Source of the DNA: Curvibacter gracilis ATCC BAA-807
Lineage (GTDB): Bacteria > Pseudomonadota > Gammaproteobacteria > Burkholderiales > Burkholderiaceae_C
Assembly (NCBI RefSeq): GCF_000518645.1
Contig: NZ_JADZ01000029.1
Coordinates: 1 to 64,000, forward strand
Length of the DNA: 64,000 bases
Direction of reading: 5' to 3'
Below the pieces are notes generated by a model, which was given only the letters and a program-made list of their open reading frames with translations, did no database searches and was not told where the DNA came from. Shown one piece after another: positions 8,175-17,424 of this stretch (the first letter of the stretch is position 1; every line of letters starts with the position of its first letter). The position numbers were made by a program, and so were the translations under genes.

Positions 8175-9455
8175 TCAATGGGCGTTCTGAGCCACCACGG
8201 GCGCCGCAGCAAAAGCGGCCTTGGACAGGCGCACCGGGTGCCCCACATTGGCCGAAATGACCCGGTTGATCAGCGCCGTGGCTTCATCATCGGGCACGGC
8301 ATAGACCTGGGTCTGCACCGCAGCGTTGTCGCGCGGGGCATCGGCCAGCGACTTGCCATCGCGGTTCGTCACATCCACCTCGGCGTCCATGGACAGGCCG
8401 ATGCGCAGGGGGTGCTTGGCCACCTCTTCAGGGTCCAGCGTGACGCGCACCGGCACCCGCTGCACCACCTTGATCCAGTTGCCGGTGGCGTTCTGGGCCG
8501 GCAGCAGCGCAAACGCGGCGCCCGTGCCCACACCCAGGCCAGCCACCTTGCCGCTGTACTCGACCTTCTTGCCCCACAGGTCTGCCGTGAGCTTGACCGG
8601 CTGACCGATGCGGATGTTGCGCAGCTGAACTTCCTTGAAATTGGCATCCACCCACAGCTGGTTCAGCGGCACGATGGACATCATCGGGTTGCCGGCGGCC
8701 ACGCGCTGGCCCAATTGAACCGTGCGCTTGGCCACATAGCCATCCACCGGGGCCGGCAAAGCGGCACGGCGCGAAGCCAGGAAGGCCTCATGCACCTTGG
8801 CTGCCGCGGCCAGCACGCTGGGGTGGGTCTCCACCTGGGTGCCATCGGTCATGGCCTTGTTGCTGGCCAGTTGTTCGCGTGCAGCCACCACACCGGCCTG
8901 GGCGGCCGCCAGCACGCTGCGAGCATTGGCCAGTTGCGTCTGGGTATGGGCCAGCTCTTCGCGGGACACGGCGCCATTGCCGCTCAGCGACTGACGGCGG
9001 TTCAGATCGTCCTGGGCGCGCTCGATCTCCAGTTGGGCCTTGGCCACATCGGTTTCGCGCAGCTTGACCTGGGCTTCCAGCGAAGCGTTGTTGGCATAGA
9101 CCGTGCGCACTTGGCGCACCGTTTGCGCCAGGTTGGCCTGCGCCTGCTCCAGGGCCACGGCCACGTCAGCGGTATCCAGACGCACCAGAGGTGCACCGGC
9201 CTTCACGAAATCCGTGTCGTCGGCCAGGATGGCCGTGACGGTGCCACTGATCTGCGGCGTGATCTGAATCAGGTTGCCTTGCACATAGGCGTTGTCGGTC
9301 GTCTCGTAATGGCTGGAAACCAGCCACTCATAGGCAGCCCAGCCTGCGCCGGCGATCACCACCAGTGCGGCAATCGACAGCAGGCCCTTGCGACGCGAGG
9401 CCTTGGCGGAGGAGGGATCGAGCGAGGGGGCAGCGTTGTTTTGTGGAGCGTTCAT
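8175..9455 (-). CDS. emrA: HlyD-family membrane fusion protein, EmrA type
   Basis: Periplasmic adaptor joining EmrB to the outer-membrane channel. The 426 residues have a single N-terminal membrane anchor (about 27-50) and a lipoyl half-motif TTDNAYVQGNLIQITPQISG. A long coiled-coil hairpin (about 95-190) is rich in Gln, Arg and Ala. The second lipoyl and barrel part includes APVDGYVAKRTVQLGQRV. It sits directly upstream of emrB and downstream of the outer-membrane factor gene, so one operon encodes all three pump parts. Confidence 0.93.
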   Translation of the reverse strand: MNAPQNNAAPSLDPSSAKASRRKGLLSIAALVVIAGAGWAAYEWLVSSHYETTDNAYVQGNLIQITPQISGTVTAILADDTDFVKAGAPLVRLDTADVAVALEQAQANLAQTVRQVRTVYANNASLEAQVKLRETDVAKAQLEIERAQDDLNRRQSLSGNGAVSREELAHTQTQLANARSVLAAAQAGVVAAREQLASNKAMTDGTQVETHPSVLAAAAKVHEAFLASRRAALPAPVDGYVAKRTVQLGQRVAAGNPMMSIVPLNQLWVDANFKEVQLRNIRIGQPVKLTADLWGKKVEYSGKVAGLGVGTGAAFALLPAQNATGNWIKVVQRVPVRVTLDPEEVAKHPLRIGLSMDAEVDVTNRDGKSLADAPRDNAAVQTQVYAVPDDEATALINRVISANVGHPVRLSKAAFAAAPVVAQNAH

Positions 9456-9533
9456 GATGAGGAATCCTGTGTGGGGGATGAGCGGGGCACATCAGCCATG
9501 GCCCGCGCTGAAATCAAAGGGGTCAGGGTGCTT

Positions 9534-11093
9534 TCAAGGGGTGGCCGGGGCCGTTGCGGTGTCCGGGCGCTGGCCGGCCAGCGCCGACTGCAGACGGATA
9601 GCGCCGTTTTCGAGGGCCCCACGGTCATTGGCCACCGCCACCGGCGAGGTCGGCAGGCCCCCACCCAAAGCACGCCACAGGGCCACCTGGGTGTCGATCA
9701 CGCGGGCCTTCAGATCGACCGCCGCACGGCGCTGCTGCAGCACATTGCTTTCGGTGGCCAAGACCTGCAGGTAGGTGCTCAAGCCGGCCTTGTAACGCTG
9801 CACCGCGATCTGGTGGGCATCCTCCGCCGCTTGCTGGGCACTTTTTTGCTCAGCCTGCTGGCGCTCAAGCGATTGCACGGTCACCAGCTGGTCGGCGACA
9901 TCGTGCACCGCTTCCAGCACCGTGCCGTTGTAAGACTCGATGGCAGTGTCCAGATCGGCGGTCTTCACGCGCAGATTGGCCCGCAAGCGCCCGCCTGAAA
10001 ACAAGGGCAGATTGATGGCGGGGCCGACACCCCACTGCTCACTGCTGGACTTGAACAGGTTGGAAAACCCCAAAGCCGAGAAGCCGGCATAGGCCTTCAG
10101 GTTGATGTTCGGGTAGAACTGCGCGCGGGCCACATCGGTGTCACGGCTGGCCGCTTCGACCCGCCAGCGGGCGGCCACCACGTCGGCACGCTGACCGAGC
10201 AGGTTCAAGGGCACCTCCGCCGGAGCCGACACCCCCAAGGCCGCCGGCAGGGAGGGCACCTTGAGCCGCTGTGCAACAGAAGGGTCGCCGACCAGGGTGG
10301 CCAGCGCATTCTTGGCCAGGGCTTGCTGCTCACGCAGCGCCTCGATCTGCAGTTGAGCCTCGGGAATCCCGCCCTGGCTTTGGCGCAGCTCCAGCTGGGT
10401 GTCCAGGCCCGCGGCGAGCCGTGAACGGACCAGACCCAGCATCTCCTTGCGTTGCTCCAGGGTGCGTTCGGCCACCTCCAGTTGGGCCCCTGCACGAGCC
10501 AACTGGTAGTAGGAACGAACCACATTGCTCGCCAGCAGCAGCCGGGCGGCCTGCGCATCGGCCGCGGCCGCCTGCACAGAACCGATGGCCGAATCCAGGG
10601 CCGCCCGGTTCTTGCCGAAGAAATCCAGTTCCCAGGAGCCCGACAACTGCACCGTGCCGGAATTGTCCACACTGCCGGCCAGCGGCGGTGGGTACAGGCT
10701 GTTGGCGCTGTACAGCTCGCGGTTGAGCTCAGCCCCCGCCCCCAGTTGCGGCAGCAAGGCCGCCCGAGCCACGCCGGACTGGGCCTGGGCCCGTTCCAGG
10801 CGCAAGCGGGCCTGCTGCAAGCTGGGATTGCCGCTCAGGGCCTGTTCCAGCAAGGCGTCCAGTTGCGCATCGCCATACTCGCGCCAGACATCCGAGCGCA
10901 GCCAAGGCAAGGTCGGGCTTGCCTTGTCAGCCACACCACTGGCAGCCAGGCTTGCCGGCTCGCGCATCTTGGCGTGCCCTTGGATGCCGGAGAAGTCGGC
11001 ACAACCTGCCAACGCGACCACGGCGCCGACGGCGGCCATGGCCAGGACAAAAGGTTTGCGCCGAACGGTATGGCGCTGAGGATGTTGGATCAT
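9534..11093 (-). CDS. Outer-membrane efflux lipoprotein, NodT/OprM family
   Basis: TolC-like exit duct of the EmrAB pump. I start at MIQHPQRHTVRRK (11093), whose ATG overlaps the marR stop as ATGA, giving 519 residues. A lipoprotein signal ends in the lipobox LAGC. The two OEP repeats follow, with helical hairpins such as LEQALSGNPSLQQARLRLER and YNGTVLEAVHDVADQLVTVQ. The frame is open up to 11450, but the extra 119 residues are only the marR shadow. The overlap implies translational coupling to marR. Confidence 0.92.
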   Translation of the reverse strand: MIQHPQRHTVRRKPFVLAMAAVGAVVALAGCADFSGIQGHAKMREPASLAASGVADKASPTLPWLRSDVWREYGDAQLDALLEQALSGNPSLQQARLRLERAQAQSGVARAALLPQLGAGAELNRELYSANSLYPPPLAGSVDNSGTVQLSGSWELDFFGKNRAALDSAIGSVQAAAADAQAARLLLASNVVRSYYQLARAGAQLEVAERTLEQRKEMLGLVRSRLAAGLDTQLELRQSQGGIPEAQLQIEALREQQALAKNALATLVGDPSVAQRLKVPSLPAALGVSAPAEVPLNLLGQRADVVAARWRVEAASRDTDVARAQFYPNINLKAYAGFSALGFSNLFKSSSEQWGVGPAINLPLFSGGRLRANLRVKTADLDTAIESYNGTVLEAVHDVADQLVTVQSLERQQAEQKSAQQAAEDAHQIAVQRYKAGLSTYLQVLATESNVLQQRRAAVDLKARVIDTQVALWRALGGGLPTSPVAVANDRGALENGAIRLQSALAGQRPDTATAPATP

Positions 11094-11617
11094 GACTTGC
11101 CCTTCGCAGCAGCGGCTTCGACCTCGGCCTGGATGCGCTCTGCGTTCTTGAGAATGCGTTGAAGAAATTCGACGAGTTGCAGCCACTCCGCCTCCGAGAA
11201 GCCGGCGAGCATGGTGTTTTGCATGTTGCAAAGCACCTCGGGAATGGTGCGCGCAGCCTCCTCTCCTTCCGGTGTCAACTCGAGATTGACAACACGCCGG
11301 TCTGAAAGAGATCGCACCCGACGACACAGGCCCTTGCTCTCGACCCGGTCCAGCAGGCGGGTCATGGCCCCGTTGTCCAGCTGGCAAGAGCGGGCCAATT
11401 CCGCAACGCTGCCGCCTGGGCGTTCGTAAAGCTTGATCAGAGGAATCCACTGCGCATTGGTCAAACCGTGCGGCTCCATCTTGCGATCGATCTCCAGGCC
11501 CATCAGCCTGACGATGTGACGCATGGTGTAACCCACACTGATTTGGCCCCCGTAAGACTCGGGGCGGTAGAACCCGGGCGCAGAGGCGTCTTGCAGGGTG
11601 GAGGAATCAGAGGACAT
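11090..11617 (-). CDS. MarR-family transcriptional regulator of the efflux operon
   Basis: Winged-helix dimeric repressor, 175 residues. The start MSSDSSTLQDAS at 11617 has an AGAGG site close upstream. The DNA-binding part contains SVAELARSCQLDNGAMTRLLDRVESKGLCRR and the wing RSLSDRRVVNLELTPEG, both typical of MarR. It is first in the marR-outer-membrane factor-emrA-emrB operon. A palindrome sits inside its own promoter (11627-11648), so autorepression relieved by a pump substrate is the natural model (inference). Confidence 0.93.
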   Translation of the reverse strand: MSSDSSTLQDASAPGFYRPESYGGQISVGYTMRHIVRLMGLEIDRKMEPHGLTNAQWIPLIKLYERPGGSVAELARSCQLDNGAMTRLLDRVESKGLCRRVRSLSDRRVVNLELTPEGEEAARTIPEVLCNMQNTMLAGFSEAEWLQLVEFLQRILKNAERIQAEVEAAAAKGKS

Positions 11618-11624
11618 GGCGAAA

Positions 11625-11653
11625 ATATTATTTGCCCAGGCAATTATTGTCAA
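11625..11653 (-). promoter_or_regulatory. Near-consensus sigma-70 promoter of the marR-efflux operon with embedded operator
   Basis: On the minus strand TTGACA (11653-11648) and TAATAT (11630-11625) are separated by exactly 17 bases. The spacer is filled by an imperfect palindrome: ATTATTTGCC (11627-11636) and GGCAATTATT (11639-11648), matching at 8 of 10 positions. Its size and A/T-rich ends with a TTGCC core suit a MarR dimer. Binding there would block RNA polymerase. Confidence 0.75.
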
Positions 11654-11779
11654 GGCTGAGTTTGCTGAAGCAATGTTAATTTTTGGTAAACACAGCGTCT
11701 GTAGACCGGGAACGTTACAGTCGCGAAAACCCAGCACACTCGCTCCACCGCAATCCGCTCACAACGCAGGCATGTCACG

Positions 11780-13570
11780 ATGAACACCCCCGCTCCCGCC
11801 AAAGCATCTCCCCGAGCACTCGGGGGTTTGCGACCCTTTCTGTCTCCGTACCGGGGTGCCATCGGGCTGGCCCTGCTGTTTCTGCTGCTGGCCGCCGGCG
11901 CAACGCTGGTGTTTCCACAAGCCCTGCGCAGCCTGATCGACGGCGGCCTGCTGCCAGCCCACCGCGACCAGCAGGCGCTGGCGCTGGGCCAGCACTTTGG
12001 CGCGCTGTTTGGCGTGGCAGCGGCCCTGGCGGTGTTCTCGGCAGCGCGCTTCTACACGGTGAGTTGGCTGGGCGAACGCATCACCGCCGATCTCAGAGAT
12101 GCGGTCTATGCCCACGTGCTGGACCAAAGCCCGGCCTTTTTTGAAACCACGCAGACTGGCGAGGTGCTGTCACGCCTCACCGCCGACACCACGCTGGTGC
12201 AGACGGTGGTGGGTTCCTCCTTGAGCATGGGTTTGCGCAATGGCGTGATGGGCCTGGGCGCCCTGGGCATGCTGGTGTGGACCAATCCGCTCGTCATGGG
12301 CCAGGTCTTGCTGGCCCTGTTGCTGATCGTGGCGCCCTCCGTGTGGTTCGGGCGCCGGGTACGACGCCTGTCGCGGGCCAGCCAGGACCGGGTCGCGGAC
12401 GCCAGCGCCGTCGCCGCCGAAGTGCTGAATGCAGTGAGCACGGTTCAAGCCAACAATGCGGGCCTGCGCGAGGCCACTCGCTTCACCGCAGCCACTGAAG
12501 CAGCGTTTCAAACTGCAGTACGTCGCAGCAAAGCCCGCTCCGTGTTGGTGGCCTTTGTGATCATGGCCACCAGCGCGGCCTTGCTCTGGGGGCTGTACGA
12601 GGGCACCCAGGCGGTGATGCGGGGCCGGCTGAGTGCCGGCGAATTGGGACAGACGGTGGTCTATGTGCTGATTCTGGCCAGCTCAGCCGCCGTGCTGGGC
12701 GAAGTGTATGGCGACCTGTTGCGGGCGGCCGGGGCCACGGAACGCCTGATGGAATTGCTGCACACGCCCCCCGGCATCCCCAACGGCCACCATGTTCCGG
12801 CGCCCGCTGACCTTGCAGCGGGTGTGGCGATCGACTTCGAGAATGTGCAGTTTCATTACCCCTCACGCCCCCAGCAAGCGGCGCTGAACCATTTCACGCT
12901 GCAGATCGCCCCGGGTGAGACAGTGGCCCTGGTCGGCAGCAGCGGCGCGGGCAAATCGACGGTGTTACAGCTGTTGCAACGCTTTTACGATGTGAGTCCG
13001 ACACAGGCCATCCGCCTGGACGGTGTGCCCCTGGCCGACTGGGATCTGGACGCGCTGCGTGCCCAGATCGGTGTGGTCCCGCAGGACGCGGTGATCTTTT
13101 CGAACACTGCCCTGGAAAACATCCGATACGGCAGCCCCCAAGCCACCGATGCCGAAGTGATGGCCGCCGCCCGGGAGGCCTTTGCAGACGAGTTCATCCG
13201 CGCACTGCCCGAGGGCTATCACACGTTTCTGGGAGAGCGCGGCGTGCGCCTGAGCGGTGGGCAGAAGCAACGGCTCTCGATTGCCAGGGCCTTGCTGCGC
13301 CGGCCGCGCCTGTTGCTGCTGGACGAAGCCACCAGTGCCCTGGATGCCGAAAGTGAGCGCATGGTGCAGGCCGCACTGGACGCTGCCCTCAACGCAGGGG
13401 AACGCCAACGCACCACCTTGGTCATTGCGCACCGCCTGGCCACCGTCCAGAAGTCAGACCGCATTGTGGTGCTCGACCAGGGCCAGGTGGTGGAACAAGG
13501 CCGCCACGAAGACCTGATGGCGCTGGGCGGCGTCTATGCCCGCTTTGCCAGCATGCAGTTGCTGAGCTGA
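11780..13570 (+). CDS. Type I ABC exporter, fused membrane and ATPase domains
   Basis: A half-transporter of the MsbA/LmrA class, 596 residues. The six-helix ABC membrane domain spans about 20-310, including TADLRDAVYAHVLDQSPAFF and the coupling helix region LSRLTADTTLVQTVVG. The ATPase domain follows, with Walker A GSSGAGKST, Q-loop GVVPQDAVIFSNT, signature LSGGQKQRLSIARAL, Walker B LLLLDEATSALD and H-loop IAHRLATVQ, all intact. It should act as a homodimer exporting a lipid, drug or peptide. It diverges from the marR efflux operon, so the two may be co-regulated. No partner gene follows. Confidence 0.9.
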   Translation: MNTPAPAKASPRALGGLRPFLSPYRGAIGLALLFLLLAAGATLVFPQALRSLIDGGLLPAHRDQQALALGQHFGALFGVAAALAVFSAARFYTVSWLGERITADLRDAVYAHVLDQSPAFFETTQTGEVLSRLTADTTLVQTVVGSSLSMGLRNGVMGLGALGMLVWTNPLVMGQVLLALLLIVAPSVWFGRRVRRLSRASQDRVADASAVAAEVLNAVSTVQANNAGLREATRFTAATEAAFQTAVRRSKARSVLVAFVIMATSAALLWGLYEGTQAVMRGRLSAGELGQTVVYVLILASSAAVLGEVYGDLLRAAGATERLMELLHTPPGIPNGHHVPAPADLAAGVAIDFENVQFHYPSRPQQAALNHFTLQIAPGETVALVGSSGAGKSTVLQLLQRFYDVSPTQAIRLDGVPLADWDLDALRAQIGVVPQDAVIFSNTALENIRYGSPQATDAEVMAAAREAFADEFIRALPEGYHTFLGERGVRLSGGQKQRLSIARALLRRPRLLLLDEATSALDAESERMVQAALDAALNAGERQRTTLVIAHRLATVQKSDRIVVLDQGQVVEQGRHEDLMALGGVYARFASMQLLS

Positions 13571-13602
13571 GGACTGCTCCAAGTGAGCCCGTCAGGCGGG
13601 CC

Positions 13603-14091
13603 TTACTGCAGCGTTTCCTTGGCAGCCGCCGGCATGGGCAGAGGCAACACCGGAATGCCCTCCTCCACCAGGGCCAAGGTCTCCTGGACCGTGGCCTGGC
13701 CCCGGATGCCGCGCTCGGGAGCCTCTCCGTGGTGGATGCGCCTGGCCTCTTCGGCAAAAGCCGTCCCCACATCTTCGGTCTGGCGCACCACTTCACGGGC
13801 CAGTTTCAGCCAGGCGGCCTGAAGCTCTCGTTGGTCAACTTGCGGGCCTGGCTGCGAACCAGGCCGGGAGACGGCTTGAGACTCAGCCCCAGGGGATGGG
13901 GCACGCGATGCGACCTCGCGGGACGCACTGAGATTCAATCGAGGTGCTGCGGGGAGCTTGTGGATGGTGTGATCGCCACAGACGGGGCAACTCACCAGGC
14001 CCTCGGCGAGCTGACGCTGAAACTCCGCCTCGGAGGCAAACCAGCCTTCAAACCCGTGTTGGGCAGCACACTGCAGGTTCAGAACCTTCAT
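13603..14091 (-). CDS. DUF1178 family protein
   Basis: Uncharacterised conserved protein, 162 residues. The N-terminal pattern MKVLNLQCAAQHGFEGWFAS followed by LVSCPVCGDHTIHKLPAAP is typical of DUF1178 and resembles a small zinc ribbon, with cysteines near 8, 35 and 38 and a nearby histidine. The middle is low-complexity, and the C-terminal half (LKLAREVVRQTEDVGTAFAEEARRIHHGEAPERGIRG) is well conserved in the family. It follows the DUF2818 gene at the end of the nuo operon, a common betaproteobacterial order. Function unknown. Confidence 0.85.
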   Translation of the reverse strand: MKVLNLQCAAQHGFEGWFASEAEFQRQLAEGLVSCPVCGDHTIHKLPAAPRLNLSASREVASRAPSPGAESQAVSRPGSQPGPQVDQRELQAAWLKLAREVVRQTEDVGTAFAEEARRIHHGEAPERGIRGQATVQETLALVEEGIPVLPLPMPAAAKETLQ

Positions 14092-14106
14092 GACGGAAAA
14101 CCTGAA

Positions 14107-14415
14107 TCAGGCGCCGCGGCGGTGCTTGAGAAGATAGCGGTACACAAAGCCCGGAAAGGCCAGCGTGAGGAACAGGCAAAACGTGGTCGCATAGAACTCC
14201 CACCCTTGCGGGGCAGCCTGACCGGCACTTTGCTCCATGCCCCAGGCAAAAACACCCACCAGACCATAAAAGAACACCAGCTCCAGCAGACGCCAGGGCA
14301 AGGCTTTGTCTGCTGCAAACGGAATCACCGCCAGCAGGCGGTGATTCACAAAGGGCAGATTGGCGGCAAGCAATGCCGCCAAAATGACCAGCCAAACAGA
14401 AACCGTCTGGTTCAC
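14107..14415 (-). CDS. DUF2818 family small membrane protein
   Basis: A 102-residue membrane protein with three or four hydrophobic segments (SVWLVILAALLAANLPF, LLELVFFYGLVGVFAWGMEQ, FYATTFCLFLTLAFPGFVY). It starts nine bases after the nuoN stop and ends just before the DUF1178 gene. The DUF2818 family is typically found directly after nuoN in Burkholderiales, suggesting a link to complex I assembly or stability. That is inference from gene order; no activity is known. Confidence 0.85.
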   Translation of the reverse strand: MNQTVSVWLVILAALLAANLPFVNHRLLAVIPFAADKALPWRLLELVFFYGLVGVFAWGMEQSAGQAAPQGWEFYATTFCLFLTLAFPGFVYRYLLKHRRGA

Positions 14416-14423
14416 AGGCCGAC

Positions 14424-15911
14424 TCAGGAACCCAGCGTCAGCACGATGGCGCGGGCACAGAGGGCCATCAGGCCACCAGGCAACAGACCCAGCACCAGGA
14501 TCAGCGCAGCGTTGATCGACATCACGATCCGCACGTCAGCCGGTGCTGACACGGTGGTGGCCGTCAGAGGCTGGTCAAAGTACATGACCTTGACCACGCG
14601 CAGGTAGTAGAAAGCACCGATCAAGGACATCAGCACCGCAAACACAGCCAGGGCGATGTAGCCATTTTCACCCGTGGTCACCAAGGCCTGGAGCACCGAC
14701 AGCTTGGCGTAGAAGCCTGCCAACGGAGGAATACCAGCCATCGAGAACAGGCACACCGACATCACCGCGGCGTAGAAGGGGCTGCGCTGGTTGAGGCCAG
14801 CCAGATCGGAGATCTCTTCGCTCTCGAAACCCTCACGGGCCAGCAGCAGGATCACACCGAAGGTGGCCAAGGTGGTCAACACGTAGACGACCACGTAGAA
14901 CATCGCCGAGCTGTAGGCATTGGCCGCCGGCAAAGTGGTGCCATTGACCACACCGGGGATCAAACCGAGCAGGACAAAACCCATCTGGGAAATCGTCGAG
15001 TAGGCCAGCATGCGCTTGAGGTTGGTCTGAACCACCCCCACCAAGTTACCGATCAGCAAGGAGCAGACCGACAACACCAGCAGCATCTGCTGCCAATCGA
15101 TGGCCAGCGGCAGCAGGCCTTCCACCAGCAGGCGAATCACGATGGCAAAAGCCGCAAATTTGGGTGCTCCACCGATCATCAGGGTGACAGCAGTCGGCGC
15201 ACCCTGGTACACATCAGGCACCCACATGTGGAAAGGCACCACACCGAGCTTGAAGGCCAGACCGGCCACCACAAAGACCAGACCGAAGACCAGCACCTGA
15301 TGATCCACCTGGCCCGAGCCCACGGCCTTGAACACCTGACCCAGGTCCAGCGAGCCGGTGGCGCCATACAACATGGACAGACCGTAGAGCAGGAAACCAC
15401 TGGCCAGAGCACCCAGCACGAAGTACTTCATGGCCGCTTCGGAGGAGGTGGCATGGTCACGACGCAGCGCCACCAGGGCATAGCTCGACAGGGTGAGCAG
15501 TTCCAGGCCGAGGTAGATCAGCAGGAAGTTGTTGCCCGAGATCATCACGAACATGCCGAGCAAGGCGAACAGGCTCAGCGTGAACAGTTCGCCCCCGCGC
15601 AGCATGCCGCGCTCAGAGGCGTAAGGGCGACCATAAACCAGGGTCACCAGCACAGCGACTGAGGCAAAGCACTTGAGCCAGTTGCCCATCGGGTCGCTGA
15701 CCACCATGCCGTTGAAGCCATAGAAGGTCTGACCGCTGTCAGCATACAGGGCCTGCATGCCCGCCACCACCACCAGGGTGATCACGGTCAGCAGGTAGGT
15801 GGCGGTGCGACGCGGGCTGCTCACGCCCAGGTCGAGAATGGCGATCACGCTGGCCATGGCCAGCAAAATGACCTCTGGGTAGATCGTGATCCAGCTGAGT
15901 TTGTCAATCAT
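14424..15911 (-). CDS. nuoN: NADH-quinone oxidoreductase subunit N
   Basis: Antiporter-like proton-pumping subunit of the membrane arm of complex I. It has 495 residues with about fourteen membrane helices. The conserved glutamate is in [18 protein letters not shown], and the lysine-bearing helices include [20 protein letters not shown]. It ends the nuo gene set proper, 24 bases after nuoM. Confidence 0.97.
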   Translation of the reverse strand: MIDKLSWITIYPEVILLAMASVIAILDLGVSSPRRTATYLLTVITLVVVAGMQALYADSGQTFYGFNGMVVSDPMGNWLKCFASVAVLVTLVYGRPYASERGMLRGGELFTLSLFALLGMFVMISGNNFLLIYLGLELLTLSSYALVALRRDHATSSEAAMKYFVLGALASGFLLYGLSMLYGATGSLDLGQVFKAVGSGQVDHQVLVFGLVFVVAGLAFKLGVVPFHMWVPDVYQGAPTAVTLMIGGAPKFAAFAIVIRLLVEGLLPLAIDWQQMLLVLSVCSLLIGNLVGVVQTNLKRMLAYSTISQMGFVLLGLIPGVVNGTTLPAANAYSSAMFYVVVYVLTTLATFGVILLLAREGFESEEISDLAGLNQRSPFYAAVMSVCLFSMAGIPPLAGFYAKLSVLQALVTTGENGYIALAVFAVLMSLIGAFYYLRVVKVMYFDQPLTATTVSAPADVRIVMSINAALILVLGLLPGGLMALCARAIVLTLGS

Positions 15912-15935
15912 CTCGTTTCTCTCTGGTCAGGCTGG

Positions 15936-17411
15936 TCAGTTCAGCTTCGAGGCTGCGACGTGTTGCAGCAAGTCAGTGACCGACGCGTTCATCACATCGG
16001 TGAAAGGCTTGGGGTACAGACCCATTGCCAGAACAGCAATCGCCAGCAGGGTCATGATCAGGAACTCACGGGCGTTGATGTCCGTCAGTTCGCGCACATG
16101 GTCATTGGTCACGGGGCCCAGGTAGACGCGTTTGAACATCCACAGGGTGTAAGCCGCGCCGAAGATCAAGGCCGAGGCAGCCAGCAGACCCAACCAGAAG
16201 TTGGACTGCACGGCCCCCAGGATCACCATCCACTCGCCCACGAAACCAGCGGTGCCCGGCAGGCCGCAGTTGGCCATCGAGAACAGCAAGGCGAAGGCTG
16301 CGAACTTCGGCATGGTGTTCACCACACCACCGTAGCTGGCGATCTCACGCGAGTGGACACGGTCGTACAGCACGCCGATGCTCAGGAACATCGCGCCCGA
16401 CACAAAACCGTGGGCAATCATCTGCACCAGACCACCGGCCACGCCGAGGTCGTTGAAGATGAAGAAGCCCAGGGTCACAAAGCCCATGTGCGCCACGGAC
16501 GAGTAAGCCACCAGCTTCTTCATGTCCTTCTGGACCATGGCCACCAGGCCGACATAGATCACCGCCGTCAGCGACAGACCGATGATCAACCAGGCCCACT
16601 CACGCGAGGCGTCGGGGGCGATGGGCATCGAGAAGCGCAGGAAGCCATAGGCGCCCAGCTTCAGCATGATGGCGGCCAGCACGGCAGAACCACCGGTGGG
16701 GGCTTCCACGTGCACATCGGGCAGCCAGGTGTGCACCGGCCACATCGGCACCTTCACGGCAAAAGCGGCGAAGAAGGCAAAGAACAGCAGGGTCTGCGCG
16801 GTCGAACCCAGCGGCAGCTTGTGCCAGGTCTGGATGTCAAAGCTGCCACCCGAGGCGGCGTACAGGTAGATCAGGGCCACCAGCGTCAGCAGCGAGCCGA
16901 GCAAGGTGTACAGGAAGAACTTGAACGCGGCGTAGATCTTGTTCGGACCACCCCAGATACCGATGATCAGGTACATCGGGATCAGCGTGGCTTCGAAGAA
17001 CACGTAGAACAGCATGCCATCCAGTGCGGAAAACACACCAATCATCAGACCGCTGAGGATCAGGAAGGCGCCCATGTACTGGTTGACACGCTCGGTGATC
17101 ACTTCCCAGCCCGCGATCACGACGATCACGGTGATGAAAGCGGTCAAAGGCACGAACCAGAAGGAAATCCCGTCGAGACCCAGGTGGTAATGGATGTTGA
17201 AACGCTCGATCCAACTCACGTTTTCAACAAACTGCATGGCCGAGGTTCCGATCTCGAAGCCCGTGTACAAGGGCCAGGTGACCAGCAGACCGCAGACTGC
17301 GCCGATCAAGGCGATCCAACGGACCACCTTGGCGTGTTCATCCCGGCCCAGGGCCAGCAGCACGACACCAAAAACGATCGGTGTCCAGATTGCAAGACTC
17401 AACAATCCCAT
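15936..17411 (-). CDS. nuoM: NADH-quinone oxidoreductase subunit M
   Basis: Second antiporter-like proton-pumping subunit, 491 residues and about fourteen helices. The glutamate of the broken-helix proton path is in FYVFFEATLIPMYLIIGIWG. The key lysine helix reads FAVKVPMWPVHTWLPDVHVEAPTGGS, characteristic of NuoM. It follows nuoL by 13 bases. Confidence 0.97.
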   Translation of the reverse strand: MGLLSLAIWTPIVFGVVLLALGRDEHAKVVRWIALIGAVCGLLVTWPLYTGFEIGTSAMQFVENVSWIERFNIHYHLGLDGISFWFVPLTAFITVIVVIAGWEVITERVNQYMGAFLILSGLMIGVFSALDGMLFYVFFEATLIPMYLIIGIWGGPNKIYAAFKFFLYTLLGSLLTLVALIYLYAASGGSFDIQTWHKLPLGSTAQTLLFFAFFAAFAVKVPMWPVHTWLPDVHVEAPTGGSAVLAAIMLKLGAYGFLRFSMPIAPDASREWAWLIIGLSLTAVIYVGLVAMVQKDMKKLVAYSSVAHMGFVTLGFFIFNDLGVAGGLVQMIAHGFVSGAMFLSIGVLYDRVHSREIASYGGVVNTMPKFAAFALLFSMANCGLPGTAGFVGEWMVILGAVQSNFWLGLLAASALIFGAAYTLWMFKRVYLGPVTNDHVRELTDINAREFLIMTLLAIAVLAMGLYPKPFTDVMNASVTDLLQHVAASKLN

Positions 17412-17424
17412 TTTTGTTTTTCTC

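Noticed and set aside
13587-13602. GCCCG/CGGGC hairpin between the ABC exporter and the DUF1178 gene
   Set aside because: Only five base pairs and no T run on either strand, so I do not call it a terminator.
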